Shown here piece after piece: positions 55,291 through 64,000 of a stretch of 64,000 nt of DNA. The DNA lies in NCBI RefSeq assembly GCF_002811245.1, contig NZ_NIVQ01000004.1, forward strand, positions 124,001-188,000. The letters are read 5' to 3'. The position numbers and the translations under genes are program-made. The notes beneath the pieces are model-generated. The model did no database searches and was not told the origin of the DNA. It saw only the letters and a list, made by a program, of their open reading frames with translations. Position 1 is the stretch's first letter. The number at the start of each line of letters is the position of its first letter. This stretch comes from Vibrio salilacus (GTDB taxonomy: Bacteria > Pseudomonadota > Gammaproteobacteria > Enterobacterales > Vibrionaceae).

Positions 55291-56103
55291 ATGTATAAAT
55301 TAATCGCTCTTGATATGGATGGAACACTACTCACCAGTGATAAGACCATCAGTGAACCAACCAAAAACGCGATCGCTAAAGCTCGGCAAATGGGAGTTAA
55401 GGTAGTGCTCGCCTCAGGACGTCCACTCGATGGTATGCAGGCTAAACTAGACGAACTAGGCATCGCTGGCGATAACGAGTTCGTGGTCTACTTTAACGGG
55501 TCGATGGTCAAAGAACTAGGCAGCGGAAAGCTAATCCATACCGCGATCATCGATGGTGCTAAAGCAAAGCAGGTTGCTGAATTAGCGCAGCAGCTCGGTT
55601 TAGATTGTCATGCTTTTAGCCACCAGCATGGTTTAATTACACCAAAGTTGAACGAATATACGCACATTGAAGCAACCATTAACCAGATCCCAGTGACTGA
55701 GATGAGCTTTAGCCAACTTGAAGACGACCATCCGATCATTAAAGCTATGATTGTCGGTGAACCCGAAAAACTAACGGCATCGATTCGTGATATTCCTTCG
55801 ACCTTTTACGATCAGTTTACGATTGTTCAAAGCGCGCCATTTTTCCTTGAGTTCTTGAATCTAGACAGCCATAAGGGTGTCGGTGTCGGCGCGATTGCTG
55901 AATACCTTGGCATTGAGCCCAAAGAGATAATCTGCGTCGGTGATGCTGAAAATGACCACCATATGCTCGAATACGCAGGGCTTGGGGTGGCGATGGAAAA
56001 CGCCATGCCACAGACCAAAATTATTGCCGATCATATCACTGCAAGCAACAACGATCATGGTGTAGCCAAAGTGATAGAGGATTTCATTCTCAATACGCAC
56101 TAG
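55291..56103 (+). CDS. yidA: HAD-superfamily sugar phosphatase, YidA/Cof type
   Basis: 270-residue cytoplasmic HAD-IIB phosphatase; E. coli YidA hydrolyses various sugar phosphates. Motif I LDMDGTLL (about 7-14) with the nucleophile Asp, motif II VLASGRP, motif III Lys (KGVGVGAIAEYLGI) and motif IV VGDAENDHHMLEYAG are all intact. Many features fit YidA (FFLEFLNLDSHKG, NAMPQTK). Starts 3 bases after the small membrane ORF. Confidence 0.92.
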   Translation: MYKLIALDMDGTLLTSDKTISEPTKNAIAKARQMGVKVVLASGRPLDGMQAKLDELGIAGDNEFVVYFNGSMVKELGSGKLIHTAIIDGAKAKQVAELAQQLGLDCHAFSHQHGLITPKLNEYTHIEATINQIPVTEMSFSQLEDDHPIIKAMIVGEPEKLTASIRDIPSTFYDQFTIVQSAPFFLEFLNLDSHKGVGVGAIAEYLGIEPKEIICVGDAENDHHMLEYAGLGVAMENAMPQTKIIADHITASNNDHGVAKVIEDFILNTH

Positions 56104-56123
56104 CCGATTGACCACTGCCAAGA

Positions 56124-56455
56124 TTACTTAGCCTTGGCAGTGATTCGAAGCATTAGTGTAAACAGCACAATCAAGAGTGGGTATCGCAGAGCCTCGATGA
56201 TCAGGCTCCCTAACCCGCTGCTGGAAAATTGTTCAGCAATCGATGACACATAGGAAATGTGTCACTAATAGCAGCAAGACGGTGGTGAGCATTGAAACCC
56301 ATGTCATCTCTGCTTCTTGCTGCCACGTCATAATAACAGCAAAAATTGTCGATATCGCCACTAGCCATTAGGTAAATGTAGAGATGGGTCTAACCAAAGT
56401 GGTGATTGCACTCGCCACTAATAGCACCAACCTAACGAACGACTGCTTTGATCAT
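56124..56455 (-). pseudogene. Decayed small membrane-protein gene
   Basis: On the minus strand an ATG at 56455 opens MIKAVVR and stops at once, while the next frame continues RLVLLVASAITTLVRPISTF, a stop, WLVAISTIFAVIMTW, then EMTWVSMLTTVLLLLVTHFL, a second stop, and the third frame gives SLIIEALRYPLLIVLFTLML then RITAKAK and a stop at 56124. Four hydrophobic segments in shifting frames look like a former membrane protein of about 105 residues with two frameshifts and two nonsense changes. Family not recognised. The segment sits between yidA and a GNAT gene, with no intact gene in its 360 bases. Confidence 0.5.
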
Positions 56456-56462
56456 TATTTAA

Positions 56463-56945
56463 TCACGGCTTGTTGATTGCTTTTCTTAACCAATGGATAT
56501 GGTGATCAAAACCTAGTCGCTGATAAAACTCAACCGCTTGCTGGTTAAAGTGCCACACCTCAACAAACACTTGCTGCACACCATAGTCATCAAAACGCTG
56601 TTCGATTTCGAGACATAGCTGCGAGGCGATACCTGACTTACGTTGCGCCGCAATAACATACAGCTCGTCGATACTGCCCATAGGAACAGGTTTACTGACT
56701 GATGAGATGAGCTCACAGAAATGCCCACTCACAAAACCAACGATGTGTGCATCAAGCGTCGCGACCAAAACCAAGCATTCGGGATCATCAAGGTAGCGCG
56801 CAATACTCTTTTCTTGCTCAATCTCCTGAGCACTTTTAAAGTGTTCTGGACATCGCTGATGATGTTCATCATGAAGCTGAAACATCAACTGATTGAGTGA
56901 CTCTAAATCGTCGTGGTTGGCGGCACGTATCGTCGTTGGTTGCAT
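56463..56945 (-). CDS. GNAT family N-acetyltransferase
   Basis: 160 residues with the GNAT core: IRAANHDDLESLNQLMFQLHDEHH at the N-terminus, HIVGFVSGHFCELI (strand beta-4), IDELYVIAAQRKSGIASQLCLEI (motif A with the Q/RxxGxG/A acetyl-CoA site, about 98-117) and FNQQAVEFYQRLGFDHH (motif B). Acceptor unknown. Lies between prpE and the decayed gene, on the prp strand; no good Shine-Dalgarno sequence. Confidence 0.88.
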   Translation of the reverse strand: MQPTTIRAANHDDLESLNQLMFQLHDEHHQRCPEHFKSAQEIEQEKSIARYLDDPECLVLVATLDAHIVGFVSGHFCELISSVSKPVPMGSIDELYVIAAQRKSGIASQLCLEIEQRFDDYGVQQVFVEVWHFNQQAVEFYQRLGFDHHIHWLRKAINKP

Positions 56946-57005
56946 GTGTATTTTTGCGTTAAAAATAAAGCACTAGTTTGGCGCGAACCCTTATATTTAG
57001 CAATA

Positions 57006-57029
57006 GAAAGCCCCTCAAATATAAGGAGC
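57006..57029 (-). terminator. Possible terminator of the prp operon
   Basis: Minus strand AGCTCCT, loop TATATTTG, AGGGGCT then TTTCT, about 25 bases after the prpE stop; one G-T pair and a short T run. Confidence 0.5.
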
Positions 57030-57048
57030 TCGGATTAACTTAGAGTTT

Positions 57049-58926
57049 TTAGGAATTTAGCGCTCTTTCTATTTCGTCTAGACTGGTTGGATCATCAATG
57101 GTTGATGGCACTGTGTACTGCTCTCCGTCAGCGATTTGACGGATAGTACGACGTAAAATCTTACCTGAGCGCGTTTTAGGCAAGCGCTCTACCACCAACG
57201 CATGTTTAAAACAGGCGACCGCGCCAATCTGATCGCGAACTTTACCAACTAATTCACCTTCAAGCTGCGCATCATCGATTTTAACCCCATCCTTGAGTAC
57301 CACTAATCCCAGTGGTAACTGACCTTTCAAATCATCATGCACACCAACCACCGCGCACTCGGCAATGGCAGGGTGACCGCCAACAATCTCTTCCATTTCG
57401 CCAGTTGAAAGACGATGTCCGGCGACGTTTATCACATCATCAATACGCCCCATAATGAACAAGTAACCCTGATCATCAAGGTAGCCACCATCGCCCGAAA
57501 CATAGTAACCGGGGAACTGGCTCAAGTAACCAGACTCAAAACGATCATGATTACGCCACACCGTTGGCAAACAACTTGGTGGCAACGGACGTTTTAATGC
57601 CACAAAACCCTGCTGATTAGGTCCAACTGATTCACCCAATTCATTGAGGATCTCAACTTGATAGCCTGGAATGGGTTTGGTTGCCGAGCCTGCCTTAATC
57701 GGCATCAGTTCGATACCGGTTGGATTACCGGCAATCGCCCAGCCTGTTTCGGTTTGCCACCAGTGATCGATGACAGGCTTTTGCGTTTTCTCTTCAACCC
57801 ATTCAAGAGTCGGCGGGTCAAGACGTTCTCCTGCCATAAAGATGGTTTTCAGATGAGATAAGCCATACTTTTTCAGCTGCTCTCCGTCCGGATCTTCTTT
57901 TTTAATCGCACGAAACGCCGTCGGTGCCGAGAATAGTACATCGACCTTGTGCTCTTCACATACACGCCAAAACGCGCCAGGATCTGGCGTGCGTACCGGT
58001 TTACCTTCAAACAATATGGTGGTGCAGCCGTGGATTAATGGCGCATAAACGATATAGGAGTGGCCGACTACCCAGCCAACGTCGGAGGCTGCCCAGAACA
58101 CACCGTCTTGGGCAATATTATAAATGGAAGTCATCGAGTACTTCATCGCCACAGCATGACCACCGTTATCTCTTACTACGCCTTTGGGTTTGCCAGTTGT
58201 ACCTGAGGTATAAAGTATATACAAAGGGTCGGTGGCAAGAACTGGAACACAGGCGTGAGGCAATGCTTGTTGATAGGCACTCGCCCAGTCAAGATCACGA
58301 TCTTGAGTCAACTCGGCCGGGCATTCGGGGCGCTGCAAGACTATAACGCACTCTGGTTTCCAGCGACTGTCCATAATGGCTTTATCGACTAAAGGCTTAT
58401 ATGGAATGACTTTATTAATCTCAATACCACAAGAAGCCGTCATCACCAGTTTTGGCTCCGCATCTTCTAAACGCACAGCCAGTTCATTGGCAGCAAAGCC
58501 ACCAAACACCACTGAATGAATGGCACCTAGGCGTGCACACGCAAGCATCGCCATAGCAGCCTCTGGAATCATCGGCATATAGATGACAACACGATCACCC
58601 TTCTCAACCCCCTGCGCTGCCAACATACCGGCAACTTTGGCCACTCGGTCACGCAACTCTTGATAGGTATAGCTTTGCTGGCTGTTGGTCACAGGCGAGT
58701 CGTATATCAACGCCGTTTGTGAACCTCGCCCCTGCTCACAATGATAGTCAAGGGCCAACCATGATGTGTTGAGTAACCCGTCGGGAAACCAGCGTTCGAT
58801 GCCGTTTTCGTCTTTAGCTAATACGGTTTGTGGTGCTTTAAACCAATCGATTTTTTTTGCTTGAGCGGCCCAAAAACCTTGCGGATCATTGGTAGCCCAT
58901 TGGTATTCTTTTTCGTATGCAGACAT
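57049..58926 (-). CDS. prpE: Propionyl-CoA synthetase PrpE
   Basis: 625-residue acyl-CoA synthetase (ANL family) that activates propionate to propionyl-CoA for the 2-methylcitrate cycle. Motifs: YTSGTTGKPKGV (P-loop, about 240), GRIDDVINVAGHRLSTGEMEE (about 490) and the C-terminal catalytic Lys in KTRSGKILRRTIR (about 590). The N-terminus (YEKEYQWATNDPQGFWAAQA) is of the PrpE/acetyl-CoA synthetase type. GGAGG precedes the ATG; it follows prpF by 45 bases and closes the operon prpC-acnD-prpF-prpE. Confidence 0.95.
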   Translation of the reverse strand: MSAYEKEYQWATNDPQGFWAAQAKKIDWFKAPQTVLAKDENGIERWFPDGLLNTSWLALDYHCEQGRGSQTALIYDSPVTNSQQSYTYQELRDRVAKVAGMLAAQGVEKGDRVVIYMPMIPEAAMAMLACARLGAIHSVVFGGFAANELAVRLEDAEPKLVMTASCGIEINKVIPYKPLVDKAIMDSRWKPECVIVLQRPECPAELTQDRDLDWASAYQQALPHACVPVLATDPLYILYTSGTTGKPKGVVRDNGGHAVAMKYSMTSIYNIAQDGVFWAASDVGWVVGHSYIVYAPLIHGCTTILFEGKPVRTPDPGAFWRVCEEHKVDVLFSAPTAFRAIKKEDPDGEQLKKYGLSHLKTIFMAGERLDPPTLEWVEEKTQKPVIDHWWQTETGWAIAGNPTGIELMPIKAGSATKPIPGYQVEILNELGESVGPNQQGFVALKRPLPPSCLPTVWRNHDRFESGYLSQFPGYYVSGDGGYLDDQGYLFIMGRIDDVINVAGHRLSTGEMEEIVGGHPAIAECAVVGVHDDLKGQLPLGLVVLKDGVKIDDAQLEGELVGKVRDQIGAVACFKHALVVERLPKTRSGKILRRTIRQIADGEQYTVPSTIDDPTSLDEIERALNS

Positions 58927-58971
58927 ATTGCTTCCTCCAGTATGTCTTGAACTTGCTATTAGAGTCAGTTT

Positions 58972-60147
58972 CTAGTTCGCAAAGACATCAGAGGGTACAC
59001 GCACAAATCCCTCCATTAAGATACGAGCACTGCGGCTCATGACCGCTTTTTCAACCAGCCAACCTTGATCAGAATGGAGTGCTTTTGCCCCCACTTTCAA
59101 TGTGCCCGAAGGGTGGCCAAAAGTAACCGATTCCATTTCACCGCCACCGGCAGCGCGATTGACTAACGTACCCGGTACACAAGACGCCGCAGCGATAGCA
59201 ACCGCTGCCGTGCCCATCATGGCGTGATGCAGCTTACCCATTGACAGCGCGCGCACCAGTACGTCGATGTGTTTAGCATCGACCGATTTTCCACTCGAAG
59301 ACAGATACGATTTAGGCTGTGCGACAAACGCGACCTTAGGGGTATGTTGACGGCTTTGCGCCTGATCAATACTATCGATTAGGCCCATTTTCAGCGCGCC
59401 ATAAGCACGAATTTTTTCAAACCGCGCTAAGGCTTGTTCATCGTTATTGATCTCTTGTTGCAATTCTGTGCCTTGGTAGTCAAGCGCTTGCGCATCAATA
59501 AAAATCGTCGGGATTCCTACATTGATCATCGTGGCTTCAAAACAGCCCACATCCGGCACGTCTAACTTATCGACTAAATTCCCAGTTGGAAACATGACGC
59601 CTTCACTTGGCTGCATAAAATCAACCTGAATTTCGGCTGCAGCGAAGGTCACCCCGTCGAGTTCAAAGTGACCCGTTTCTTGAACTTGGCCATGACTGAT
59701 GGGCACATGAACCACAATCGATTTATTAATGTTCGCTTGCCAAACGCGAACTTGCACAATGCCGTTGTGTGGAATCCGCTCTGCATCAATCAGGCCAGCG
59801 TGAATCGCAAAAGGGCCAACGGCGGCTGATAGGTTGCCGCAGTTACCACTCCAGTCAACAAATGGCTTATCAATTGAGACCTGACCAAATAGGTAATCCA
59901 CATCGTGATCAGCTTGGGAACTCTTTGATACAATCACTGTTTTACTGGTGCTTGAGGTCGCCGCCCCCATTCCATCAATCTGTTTGCCGTAAGGATCAGG
60001 GCTGCCAATCACACGCAACAGCAACTTATCACGCGCTTCACCTGGCTTCTGAGCCGATACAGGTAAATCCGTTAAGTTGAAAAATACCCCTTTGCTGGTA
60101 CCACCACGCATATAAGTAGCAGGAATTTTGATTTGACTTGCTGTCAT
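58972..60147 (-). CDS. prpF: 2-methylaconitate cis-trans isomerase PrpF
   Basis: 391-residue PrpF/DUF453 protein that isomerises trans-2-methylaconitate, the AcnD product, to the cis form used by aconitase B. MRGGTSKGVFF near the N-terminus, IDGMGAATSSTSKTVIV, WSGNCGNLSAAVGPFA (with the catalytic Cys) and GKLHHAMMGTAAVAIAAASCVPGT are family signatures. AGGAGG before ATG; 8 bases after acnD. Its presence means the operon uses the AcnD route rather than PrpD. Confidence 0.95.
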   Translation of the reverse strand: MTASQIKIPATYMRGGTSKGVFFNLTDLPVSAQKPGEARDKLLLRVIGSPDPYGKQIDGMGAATSSTSKTVIVSKSSQADHDVDYLFGQVSIDKPFVDWSGNCGNLSAAVGPFAIHAGLIDAERIPHNGIVQVRVWQANINKSIVVHVPISHGQVQETGHFELDGVTFAAAEIQVDFMQPSEGVMFPTGNLVDKLDVPDVGCFEATMINVGIPTIFIDAQALDYQGTELQQEINNDEQALARFEKIRAYGALKMGLIDSIDQAQSRQHTPKVAFVAQPKSYLSSSGKSVDAKHIDVLVRALSMGKLHHAMMGTAAVAIAAASCVPGTLVNRAAGGGEMESVTFGHPSGTLKVGAKALHSDQGWLVEKAVMSRSARILMEGFVRVPSDVFAN

Positions 60148-60155
60148 GAGGCCTC

Positions 60156-62747
60156 CTACTGCGCTAAAAAGTCTTGGGCGAAACGCTGCAAAACACCACC
60201 TGCATTATAGACATTGACTTCATCTGCAGTATCAAGGCGGCAAGTCACTGGCACATCAAATTTTTCACCGTTTGCTCGGGTCACCACCAGCGCTAAATCA
60301 GCACCTGGTGTGATATCTCCGAGGACGTCATACAATTCGCTGCCGTCTAGCTCAAGGGTTTTACGATCCGTCCCTGCTTTGAACTGCAGTGGCAATACCC
60401 CCATGCCGACTAAGTTGGTACGGTGAATGCGTTCAAACCCTTCAGCAACAATCGCCTCAACGCCAGCCAAACGTACCCCTTTTGCCGCCCAGTCTCGCGA
60501 TGAGCCTTGACCGTAATCCGCTCCTGCGACAATGATCAAGGGCTGCTTACGGTTCATGTAAGTTTCAATCGCCTCCCACATACGAGTGACTTTGCCTTCA
60601 GGCTCAATACGCGCTAGCGAACCCTGCACCACTTGGCCGTTGTCCATCACCATTTCATTAAACAACTTAGGGTTGGCAAACGTCGCACGTTGCGCGGTTA
60701 AATGATCGCCGCGGTGTGTCGCATAAGAGTTAAAGTCTGCTTCTGGCACGCCCATGGAAGCAAGATATTCGCCCGCAGCGCTATCGGCCAAGATGGCGTT
60801 CGATGGCGATAGATGATCGGTTGTGATGTTGTCACCTAGCACTGCTAATGGACGCATGCCAGACAAACTGCGCTCTCCTGCGAGCGCGCCTTCCCAATAC
60901 GGCGGGCGGCGAATATAGGTACTTTGTGGTCGCCAATCATAAAGTGGATTGTTATTACGCGCGCCTCCATCCAGTTTAAACATTTGAATGTAGACTTGCT
61001 TAAACTGCTCCGGCTTGACATGCTGGCCAACTACCGCGTCGATCTCTTGATCACTTGGCCATAAATCATTGAGGAATATAGGCTTACCATTGCTGTCTGT
61101 ACCAAGCGCGTCACGTTCTATATCAAAACGAATCGTTCCTGCTAATGCATACGCAACCACCAAAGGTGGCGAGGCAAGAAAAGCCTGTTTCGCATAAGGG
61201 TGGATTCGCCCATCAAAGTTACGATTCCCCGACAGAACCGCCGTGGTGTACAGATCTCGGTCGATAATTTCTTGCTGAATGGTTGGGTCAAGTGCACCAC
61301 TCATGCCATTACACGTCGTACAAGCGTAAGCAACGATGCCAAATCCCAGTTTCTCAAGCTCTGGCAGTAGGCCTGAGTCTTCAAGGTAAAGCTTGGCCAC
61401 TTTAGAGCCCGGCGCAAACGACGATTTAACCCAAGGCTTTCGCACCAAACCGAGTTGGTTGGCTTTTCTTGCCAGCAGACCTGCAGCCACCACGTTACGA
61501 GGGTTACTGGTATTGGTACACGAAGTGATGGCTGCAATAATTACCGCACCATCAGGCAAGTTGTCATCATCTTGCGCAGGTGTTTGTGGAATAGAAATAC
61601 CGCGCTGAGCAAGTTCAGAGGTAGGCAAACGGCGGTGTGGATTTGATGGGCCCGCTAGGTTGCGCGTCACTTGCGAAAGATTAAATTCCAACACTCGCTC
61701 GTATTCGGCCTCAATTAAGTCATCGGCCCACAATCCAGTTTGTTTCGCATACAATTCAACCAGCGCAACTTGTTCTTCATCACGGCCTGTGAGTTTCAAG
61801 TAGTTAATAGTCTGCTCGTCAATGTAGAACATGCCCGCGGTAGCGCCATACTCTGGCGTCATATTTGAAATCGTCGCACGATCGCCGATGGTAAGATCCT
61901 TAGCCCCCTCACCGAAGAACTCTAAGTAACAAGAGACTACTCGTTGGTTACGCAAGAATTCGGTAATCGCCAACACAATATCTGTTGCAGTAATGCCCGG
62001 CTGACGTTTACCGGTTAACTTAACCCCAACGATGTCTGGTAATCGCATCATAGATGGCCGCCCGAGCATCACGGTTTCGGCTTCAAGGCCACCAACCCCA
62101 ATCGCGATAACCCCTAATGCATCAACGTGAGGTGTATGACTGTCGGTGCCAACACAGGTATCTGGATAAGCAATGCCCTGCTTTGCCTGCACCACAGGTG
62201 ACATTTTCTCAAGATTGATTTGATGCATAATGCCGTTACCAGCGGGAATCACACTGACGTTCTCAAAAGCCGTTTTACACCACTCGATAAAGTGGAAACG
62301 GTCTTCATTACGGCGATCTTCAATTACACGGTTCTTTTCAAACGCATCTGGGTCAAAGCCTGCATGTTCTACTGCCAATGAATGATCGACGATCAATTGC
62401 GTTTCAACCACCGGATTGACCTTATCAGGCTCACCGCCTTGCAGAGCAATTGCATCTCGTAGGCCCGCTAAGTCAACCAATGCGGTTTGGCCGAGAATGT
62501 CGTGGCACACTACTCGGGCAGGATACCAAGGAAAATCGTGGTCACGCTTGCGCTGAATAAGCTGTTGTAAGCTTTGCGTTAATATATTTGGGTCGCAGCG
62601 TCGAACCAGTTGTTCCGCCAGTACGCGTGAGGTGTATGGCAGTGTTTCATAAGCGCCGGGAGAGAGCGCATTGACAGCTTCACGGGCATCAAAATAATCA
62701 AGATGTGTTCCCGGAAGCGGTTTTCGGTATTGGGTATTGACAGTCAT
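60156..62747 (-). CDS. acnD: Fe-S-dependent 2-methylcitrate dehydratase AcnD
   Basis: 863-residue aconitase-family enzyme that dehydrates (2S,3S)-2-methylcitrate. The aconitase iron-sulphur cysteines lie in ITSCTNTSNP and CTTCNGMSG; substrate pattern GTDSHTPHVDALGVIAIGVGG and the small domain GADYGQGSSRDWAAKG are present. Start ATG 62747, preceded by GGAAG; four residues of an upstream TTG extension are not used. Paired with PrpF as in other AcnD operons. 68 bases after prpC, with a 9-bp hairpin between them. Confidence 0.95.
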   Translation of the reverse strand: MTVNTQYRKPLPGTHLDYFDAREAVNALSPGAYETLPYTSRVLAEQLVRRCDPNILTQSLQQLIQRKRDHDFPWYPARVVCHDILGQTALVDLAGLRDAIALQGGEPDKVNPVVETQLIVDHSLAVEHAGFDPDAFEKNRVIEDRRNEDRFHFIEWCKTAFENVSVIPAGNGIMHQINLEKMSPVVQAKQGIAYPDTCVGTDSHTPHVDALGVIAIGVGGLEAETVMLGRPSMMRLPDIVGVKLTGKRQPGITATDIVLAITEFLRNQRVVSCYLEFFGEGAKDLTIGDRATISNMTPEYGATAGMFYIDEQTINYLKLTGRDEEQVALVELYAKQTGLWADDLIEAEYERVLEFNLSQVTRNLAGPSNPHRRLPTSELAQRGISIPQTPAQDDDNLPDGAVIIAAITSCTNTSNPRNVVAAGLLARKANQLGLVRKPWVKSSFAPGSKVAKLYLEDSGLLPELEKLGFGIVAYACTTCNGMSGALDPTIQQEIIDRDLYTTAVLSGNRNFDGRIHPYAKQAFLASPPLVVAYALAGTIRFDIERDALGTDSNGKPIFLNDLWPSDQEIDAVVGQHVKPEQFKQVYIQMFKLDGGARNNNPLYDWRPQSTYIRRPPYWEGALAGERSLSGMRPLAVLGDNITTDHLSPSNAILADSAAGEYLASMGVPEADFNSYATHRGDHLTAQRATFANPKLFNEMVMDNGQVVQGSLARIEPEGKVTRMWEAIETYMNRKQPLIIVAGADYGQGSSRDWAAKGVRLAGVEAIVAEGFERIHRTNLVGMGVLPLQFKAGTDRKTLELDGSELYDVLGDITPGADLALVVTRANGEKFDVPVTCRLDTADEVNVYNAGGVLQRFAQDFLAQ

Positions 62748-62779
62748 AGCAGCTTCCATTCAGGTAAGTCGTTATTATT

Positions 62780-62805
62780 CGCTCCCTCACTACAGGGAGG
62801 GAGCG
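62780..62805 (-). other. Hairpin between prpC and acnD
   Basis: CGCTCCCTC pairs perfectly with GAGGGAGCG over a short loop, with no T run, in the 68-base gap. A likely mRNA processing or stability element that changes the ratio of prpC to acnD. Confidence 0.6.
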
Positions 62806-62815
62806 TGCGTTGGGG

Positions 62816-63958
62816 TTACCTGTTTTCGATTGGCACCCAGTCTTGATGATCGGGGCCGGTATAGTCCGCGCTTGGACGAATAATACGGTTATTGGCGCGC
62901 TGTTCATACACGTGGGCAGCCCAACCAGTTAAGCGGCTCATAACAAAAATCGGCGTAAATAGTTTGGTTGGAATATCCATAAAGTGGTAAGCCGATGCAT
63001 GGAAGAAATCCGCATTACAGAACAAGCCTTTTTCACGTTTCATCACCGCTTCAACTCGCTCAGACACCGCGTATAAGTGCGTATCGCCCACCGCCTTCGA
63101 AAGCTGTTTTGACCACTGTTTGATCAACGCATTACGCGGATCACTTTCGCGGTAAATTGCGTGACCAAAACCCATAATCTTGTCTTTGTTGGCCAACATT
63201 TGCATGATGTTTGCTTCCGCTTCATCTGGTGTTTGCCAATGTTCAATCATCTCCATCGCTGCTTCATTCGCGCCGCCATGCAGTGGGCCACGCAGCGTCC
63301 CTATCGCAGCAGTGATGCACGAGTGGAGATCAGACAAGGTTGATGCACAGACTCGCGCTGCAAACGTCGACGCATTAAATTCGTGCTCGGCGTACAAAAT
63401 CAGTGAGCAATGCATGACTTTCTTGTGCATTTCTGTCGGCTCTTTGCCAGTGAGCAATTTCAAGAAATAACCGCCAATGCAGTTTTGCGATTGATCTTCA
63501 GTATCGACTCGCACGCCGTCATGGCTAAATCGATACCAGTAACAGATTATCGCTGGAAACAAGGCTAACATCCGCTCAGTAGCATCCAGCTGTTGAGAAA
63601 AGTCGCGTTCTTGCTCTAAGTTACCTAATACAGAGCATCCCGTGCGCATAACATCCATTGGATGAGCAGAGGCGGGGAGCAATTCAAGTGCCTGTTTTAG
63701 CTCAGAGGGGAGACCTCGCAAACTGATCAGACGCGTTTTATACTCATCCAACTCTTGCTGATTCGGTAGATGACCGCGTAATAATAGATGAGCGACCTCT
63801 TCAAATTGTGCGTTATTGGCTAAATCAGTGATATCAAAGCCACGATAGGTTAAGCCAGTGCCTGTTTTACCAACGGTACACAGCGCTGTAGTGCCTGCAC
63901 TTTGACCGCGTAAACCTGCGCCGCCTATTTCTGCGCTCTTGTTCGATACTAGAGACAT
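62816..63958 (-). CDS. prpC: 2-methylcitrate synthase PrpC
   Basis: 380-residue citrate-synthase-family enzyme condensing propionyl-CoA with oxaloacetate. Catalytic pattern: GPLHGGANEAAMEMIE (about 222) with the first His, MGFGHAIYRESDPRN (second His, about 258) and ASAYHFMDIPTKLFTPIFVMSR (Asp/Arg region, about 310). Length is that of PrpC, shorter than GltA. AAAGGAG precedes the ATG. In the usual order prpB would lie upstream, beyond the right edge. Visible operon: prpC-acnD-prpF-prpE. Confidence 0.94.
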   Translation of the reverse strand: MSLVSNKSAEIGGAGLRGQSAGTTALCTVGKTGTGLTYRGFDITDLANNAQFEEVAHLLLRGHLPNQQELDEYKTRLISLRGLPSELKQALELLPASAHPMDVMRTGCSVLGNLEQERDFSQQLDATERMLALFPAIICYWYRFSHDGVRVDTEDQSQNCIGGYFLKLLTGKEPTEMHKKVMHCSLILYAEHEFNASTFAARVCASTLSDLHSCITAAIGTLRGPLHGGANEAAMEMIEHWQTPDEAEANIMQMLANKDKIMGFGHAIYRESDPRNALIKQWSKQLSKAVGDTHLYAVSERVEAVMKREKGLFCNADFFHASAYHFMDIPTKLFTPIFVMSRLTGWAAHVYEQRANNRIIRPSADYTGPDHQDWVPIENR

Positions 63959-64000
63959 TTTTTGAACTCCTTTTCTGTTTGATACTGCTCTCTTATGGAG

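Noticed and set aside
56113..56142. Perfect 10-bp hairpin CACTGCCAAG/CTTGGCAGTG after yidA
   Set aside because: No T run follows on either strand, so it is not called a terminator; it may be a relic or stability element.

Overview
The window is a 64 kb piece of a Vibrionaceae main chromosome, most probably genus Vibrio. The evidence is the protein content (FabA, RMF, RlmKL, ZapC, PyrD, the large NAD-dependent GdhB, PepN, Prc and ProQ are all close to gammaproteobacterial forms), the AcnD/PrpF type propionate operon, a FrhA/LapA-like giant adhesin and gene orders typical of Vibrio. It is mostly ordinary core genome. I saw no prophage, IS element, integron, CRISPR array, rRNA or tRNA gene.

Layout: 1-2.1 kb holds the end of a Lon-like protease gene, fabA and, on the other strand, rmf (the E. 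coli ycbZ-fabA-rmf block). 2.1-8.0 kb is a minus-strand operon rlmKL > glutaredoxin-like gene > uup > DUF3466 secreted protein. 8.4-10.2 kb has zapC and pyrD, 10.3-15.1 kb gdhB, then a DUF2835 gene, pepN and an unknown secreted protein. 19.2-22.5 kb is the msrC-proQ-prc cluster. Divergent from it are an ABC half-transporter and letA-letB, a lipid-transport pair, followed by rsmF. Between rsmF and a cvfB-like gene lies a stand-alone promoter-hairpin-hairpin-terminator unit that closely resembles the sigma-S dependent small RNA SdsR (RyeB).

30.9-36.5 kb holds an unknown membrane protein, a DUF4442 thioesterase-like protein, an orphan PEP-synthase C-terminal domain divergent from an AroH-type DAHP synthase, yajQ, and a siroheme synthase with a vestigial methyltransferase tail. 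37-41.2 kb is a four-gene amino-acid ABC importer (aapJQMP). 41.4-44.0 kb is the yccA-tusE-(yccX)-rlmI block, in which the acylphosphatase gene yccX is reduced to a frameshifted remnant.

44.1-53.3 kb is the main accessory locus. A 2,264-residue type I secreted adhesin has an N-terminal retention module with a LapG-type TAAG site, Ig/cadherin-like repeats, a PA14-like domain, a vWA domain and RTX repeats. It diverges from a TolC-family outer-membrane protein and an OmpA-family lipidless protein. The shared promoter region contains a near-consensus Fur box, and the adhesin gene contains a perfect 365-bp direct repeat in a visibly G+C-richer block. 53.3-56.9 kb has a DUF2750 gene, queE-queC, an unlisted 30-residue membrane protein gene upstream of a YidA-like phosphatase, a decayed membrane-protein gene and an acetyltransferase. 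57-64 kb is the minus-strand 2-methylcitrate operon prpC-acnD-prpF-prpE, whose upstream end runs off the window.

No obviously new multi-gene system is visible. The observations most worth following are the SdsR-like RNA, the adhesin locus with its Fur box and repeat, the orphan PEP-synthase domain, the small membrane protein and the two pseudogenes. All homology statements come from recognising motifs by eye, not from database searches.
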